Below are positions 4,996 through 5,694 of a stretch of 5,694 nucleotides of DNA, piece after piece. The DNA is taken from the NCBI GenBank assembly GCA_937891725.1, contig CALAHL010000232.1, forward strand, positions 1 through 5,694, given 5' to 3'. Position numbers and translations under genes: made by a program. This DNA is from an uncultured Rhodospirillaceae bacterium (lineage in GTDB: Bacteria; Pseudomonadota; Alphaproteobacteria; Thalassobaculales; Thalassobaculaceae). The notes under the pieces were generated by a model, which saw only the letters and a list, made by a program, of their open reading frames with translations, was not told the DNA's origin and did not search any database. Each line of letters begins with the position of its first letter. The first letter of the stretch is position 1.

Positions 4996-5592
4996 ATGTT
5001 CGAACCCACGACGCAAGATCCGTTTGAGCAGTTTCGCCGCTGGTTCGCTGACGCCGAAGCCTCCGAGGTCAACGATCCGAACGCCATGACCGTTGCAACT
5101 GCCGACAGCGATGGCCGCCCCTCGGCGCGTATCCTGCTGCTCAAGGACTTCGATGACCAGGGCTTTGTTTTCTACACCAACACTCAAAGCGATAAGGGCC
5201 GGGAGCTTGAGCACAACCCGTTCGCGGCTCTGTGCTTCCATTGGAAATCCCTGCGCCGACAGGTCCGCATCACCGGCGCGGTTCAGTCCGTCACCCCCGA
5301 GGAGGCCGATGCCTATTTCCAAAGCCGAGCGCGCGGCAGCCGAATCGGCGCCTGGGCCAGCCAACAGTCCCGCCCCCTGGCCGATCGGGAGACCCTGATG
5401 GCCGATGTTGCGCGGGTCGAAAAACAATATGACGGCGGCGAGGTTCCGCGCCCGCCCCATTGGTCCGGCTTTCGGCTGGTCCCGACCCGCATTGAATTCT
5501 GGCACGACGGCGAATTCAGGCTGCACGACCGGTTCATCTTCACCCGGCCTCAGAGCGGCGCCGCCTGGTCTCTGCAGCGTCTCTATCCCTAA
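4996..5592 (+). CDS. pdxH: Pyridoxamine/pyridoxine 5'-phosphate oxidase
   Basis: This FMN-dependent cytoplasmic homodimer oxidises pyridoxamine 5'-phosphate or pyridoxine 5'-phosphate to pyridoxal 5'-phosphate using O2, the last step of vitamin B6 synthesis and salvage. At 198 residues it is complete but about 20 shorter than E. coli PdxH, with the N-terminal tail missing. Family segments are easily read: DPFEQFRRWFADA (8-20), the FMN-contacting RILLLK (45-50), FYTN (59-62), SDKGREL (65-71) and RRQVRITG (87-94). Next come SRIGAWASQQS (115-125) and WSGFRLVPTRIEFW (156-169). The active-site RLHDR follows, with Arg175 and His177 equivalent to E. coli Arg197 and His199, and the C-terminus ends in RLYP. 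It is divergent from the lipoprotein gene and followed after 7 bp by another plus-strand frame, so it probably heads an operon. No broken or missing key residue was seen. Confidence 0.97.
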   Translation: MFEPTTQDPFEQFRRWFADAEASEVNDPNAMTVATADSDGRPSARILLLKDFDDQGFVFYTNTQSDKGRELEHNPFAALCFHWKSLRRQVRITGAVQSVTPEEADAYFQSRARGSRIGAWASQQSRPLADRETLMADVARVEKQYDGGEVPRPPHWSGFRLVPTRIEFWHDGEFRLHDRFIFTRPQSGAAWSLQRLYP

Positions 5593-5599
5593 CTTCACC

Positions 5600-5694
5600 G
5601 TGCCCCTCCCCCCCGATCCGATAGGTCCCGCGGAAGCCGGTCGCAGGGACCGCCTTGCGGGCACCGCTGCCCTGGTCTCCACCCTGGTGGCCGC
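5600..5694 (+). CDS. Partial CDS (N-terminus), possible membrane transporter
   Basis: A GTG at 5600 begins a frame open for 31 codons to the window edge. The peptide starts with a proline-rich PLPPDPIGPAEAGRRDR and then becomes hydrophobic (LAGTAALVSTLVA). A charged, soluble N-terminus followed by a probable first membrane helix with an RLA-type entry fits the start of a cation diffusion facilitator (FieF-like) protein, a common neighbour of pdxH in Alphaproteobacteria. That is inference from 31 residues and remembered gene order. The 7-bp gap after pdxH argues for cotranscription. No Shine-Dalgarno is visible, so initiation may be coupled to pdxH termination. Confidence 0.5.
   Translation, partial: MPLPPDPIGPAEAGRRDRLAGTAALVSTLVA

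Noticed and set aside
4972..5682. 236-codon minus-strand open frame opposite pdxH
   Set aside because: PdxH on the plus strand is unmistakable along its whole length. The antisense peptide is low-complexity Gly/Ala/Arg-rich and has no family match by eye.
1..5694. CRISPR array, tRNA, rRNA, insertion sequence or phage module
   Set aside because: No regularly spaced repeats, clover-leaf genes, transposase motifs or terminal inverted repeats were seen on either strand.

Overview
The window looks like a stretch of a moderately GC-rich alphaproteobacterial chromosome, probably of the Rhodospirillales type. This rests on the protein families present (short PdxH, an RT0821/Lpp0805-type 17 kDa surface lipoprotein next to a zinc-finger-less DnaJ, a long YihY/BrkB protein), the codon use and the dense packing. 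The assignment is inference from gene content, not a database search. No RNA genes, insertion sequences, phage genes or CRISPR arrays were seen.

Left block (1-1657, minus strand). Three genes are read right to left: a short-chain dehydrogenase/reductase (869-1657), a stand-alone class I glutamine amidotransferase (98-832), and the first 31 codons of a third gene that leaves the window at position 1. Gaps are 27-36 bp and 3 bp, so this is an operon with likely translational coupling. The catalytic residues of both complete enzymes are intact, but their substrates cannot be told from sequence.

Middle (1658-4243). A divergent spacer of about 80 bp separates the SDR from a YihY/BrkB-family inner-membrane protein on the plus strand (1737-3134). 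A good extended -10 places its transcription start at the A of the ATG, suggesting a leaderless mRNA. Its stop codon directly abuts the stop of a convergent dnaJ-like gene (3135-4151, minus). That gene encodes a J-domain protein without zinc finger, with two Gly-Ala linkers. Upstream of it on the same strand lies the 17 kDa-antigen-type lipoprotein gene (4244-4714). The 92-bp gap between them holds a hairpin that pairs well only in the minus-strand RNA.

Right block (4715-5694, plus strand). A 281-bp divergent intergenic region carries several dyads and a pair of direct repeats. It precedes pdxH (pyridoxamine 5'-phosphate oxidase, 4996-5592). Seven bases after pdxH a GTG-started reading frame runs off the right edge and may be a membrane transporter.

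Overall this is mostly housekeeping and envelope content: vitamin B6 salvage, chaperone, outer-membrane lipoprotein and a membrane protein. No clear new multi-gene system was found. The points most worth a second look are the leaderless divergent promoters, the abutting convergent stops, the strand-specific hairpin and the uncharacterised SDR-amidotransferase operon.
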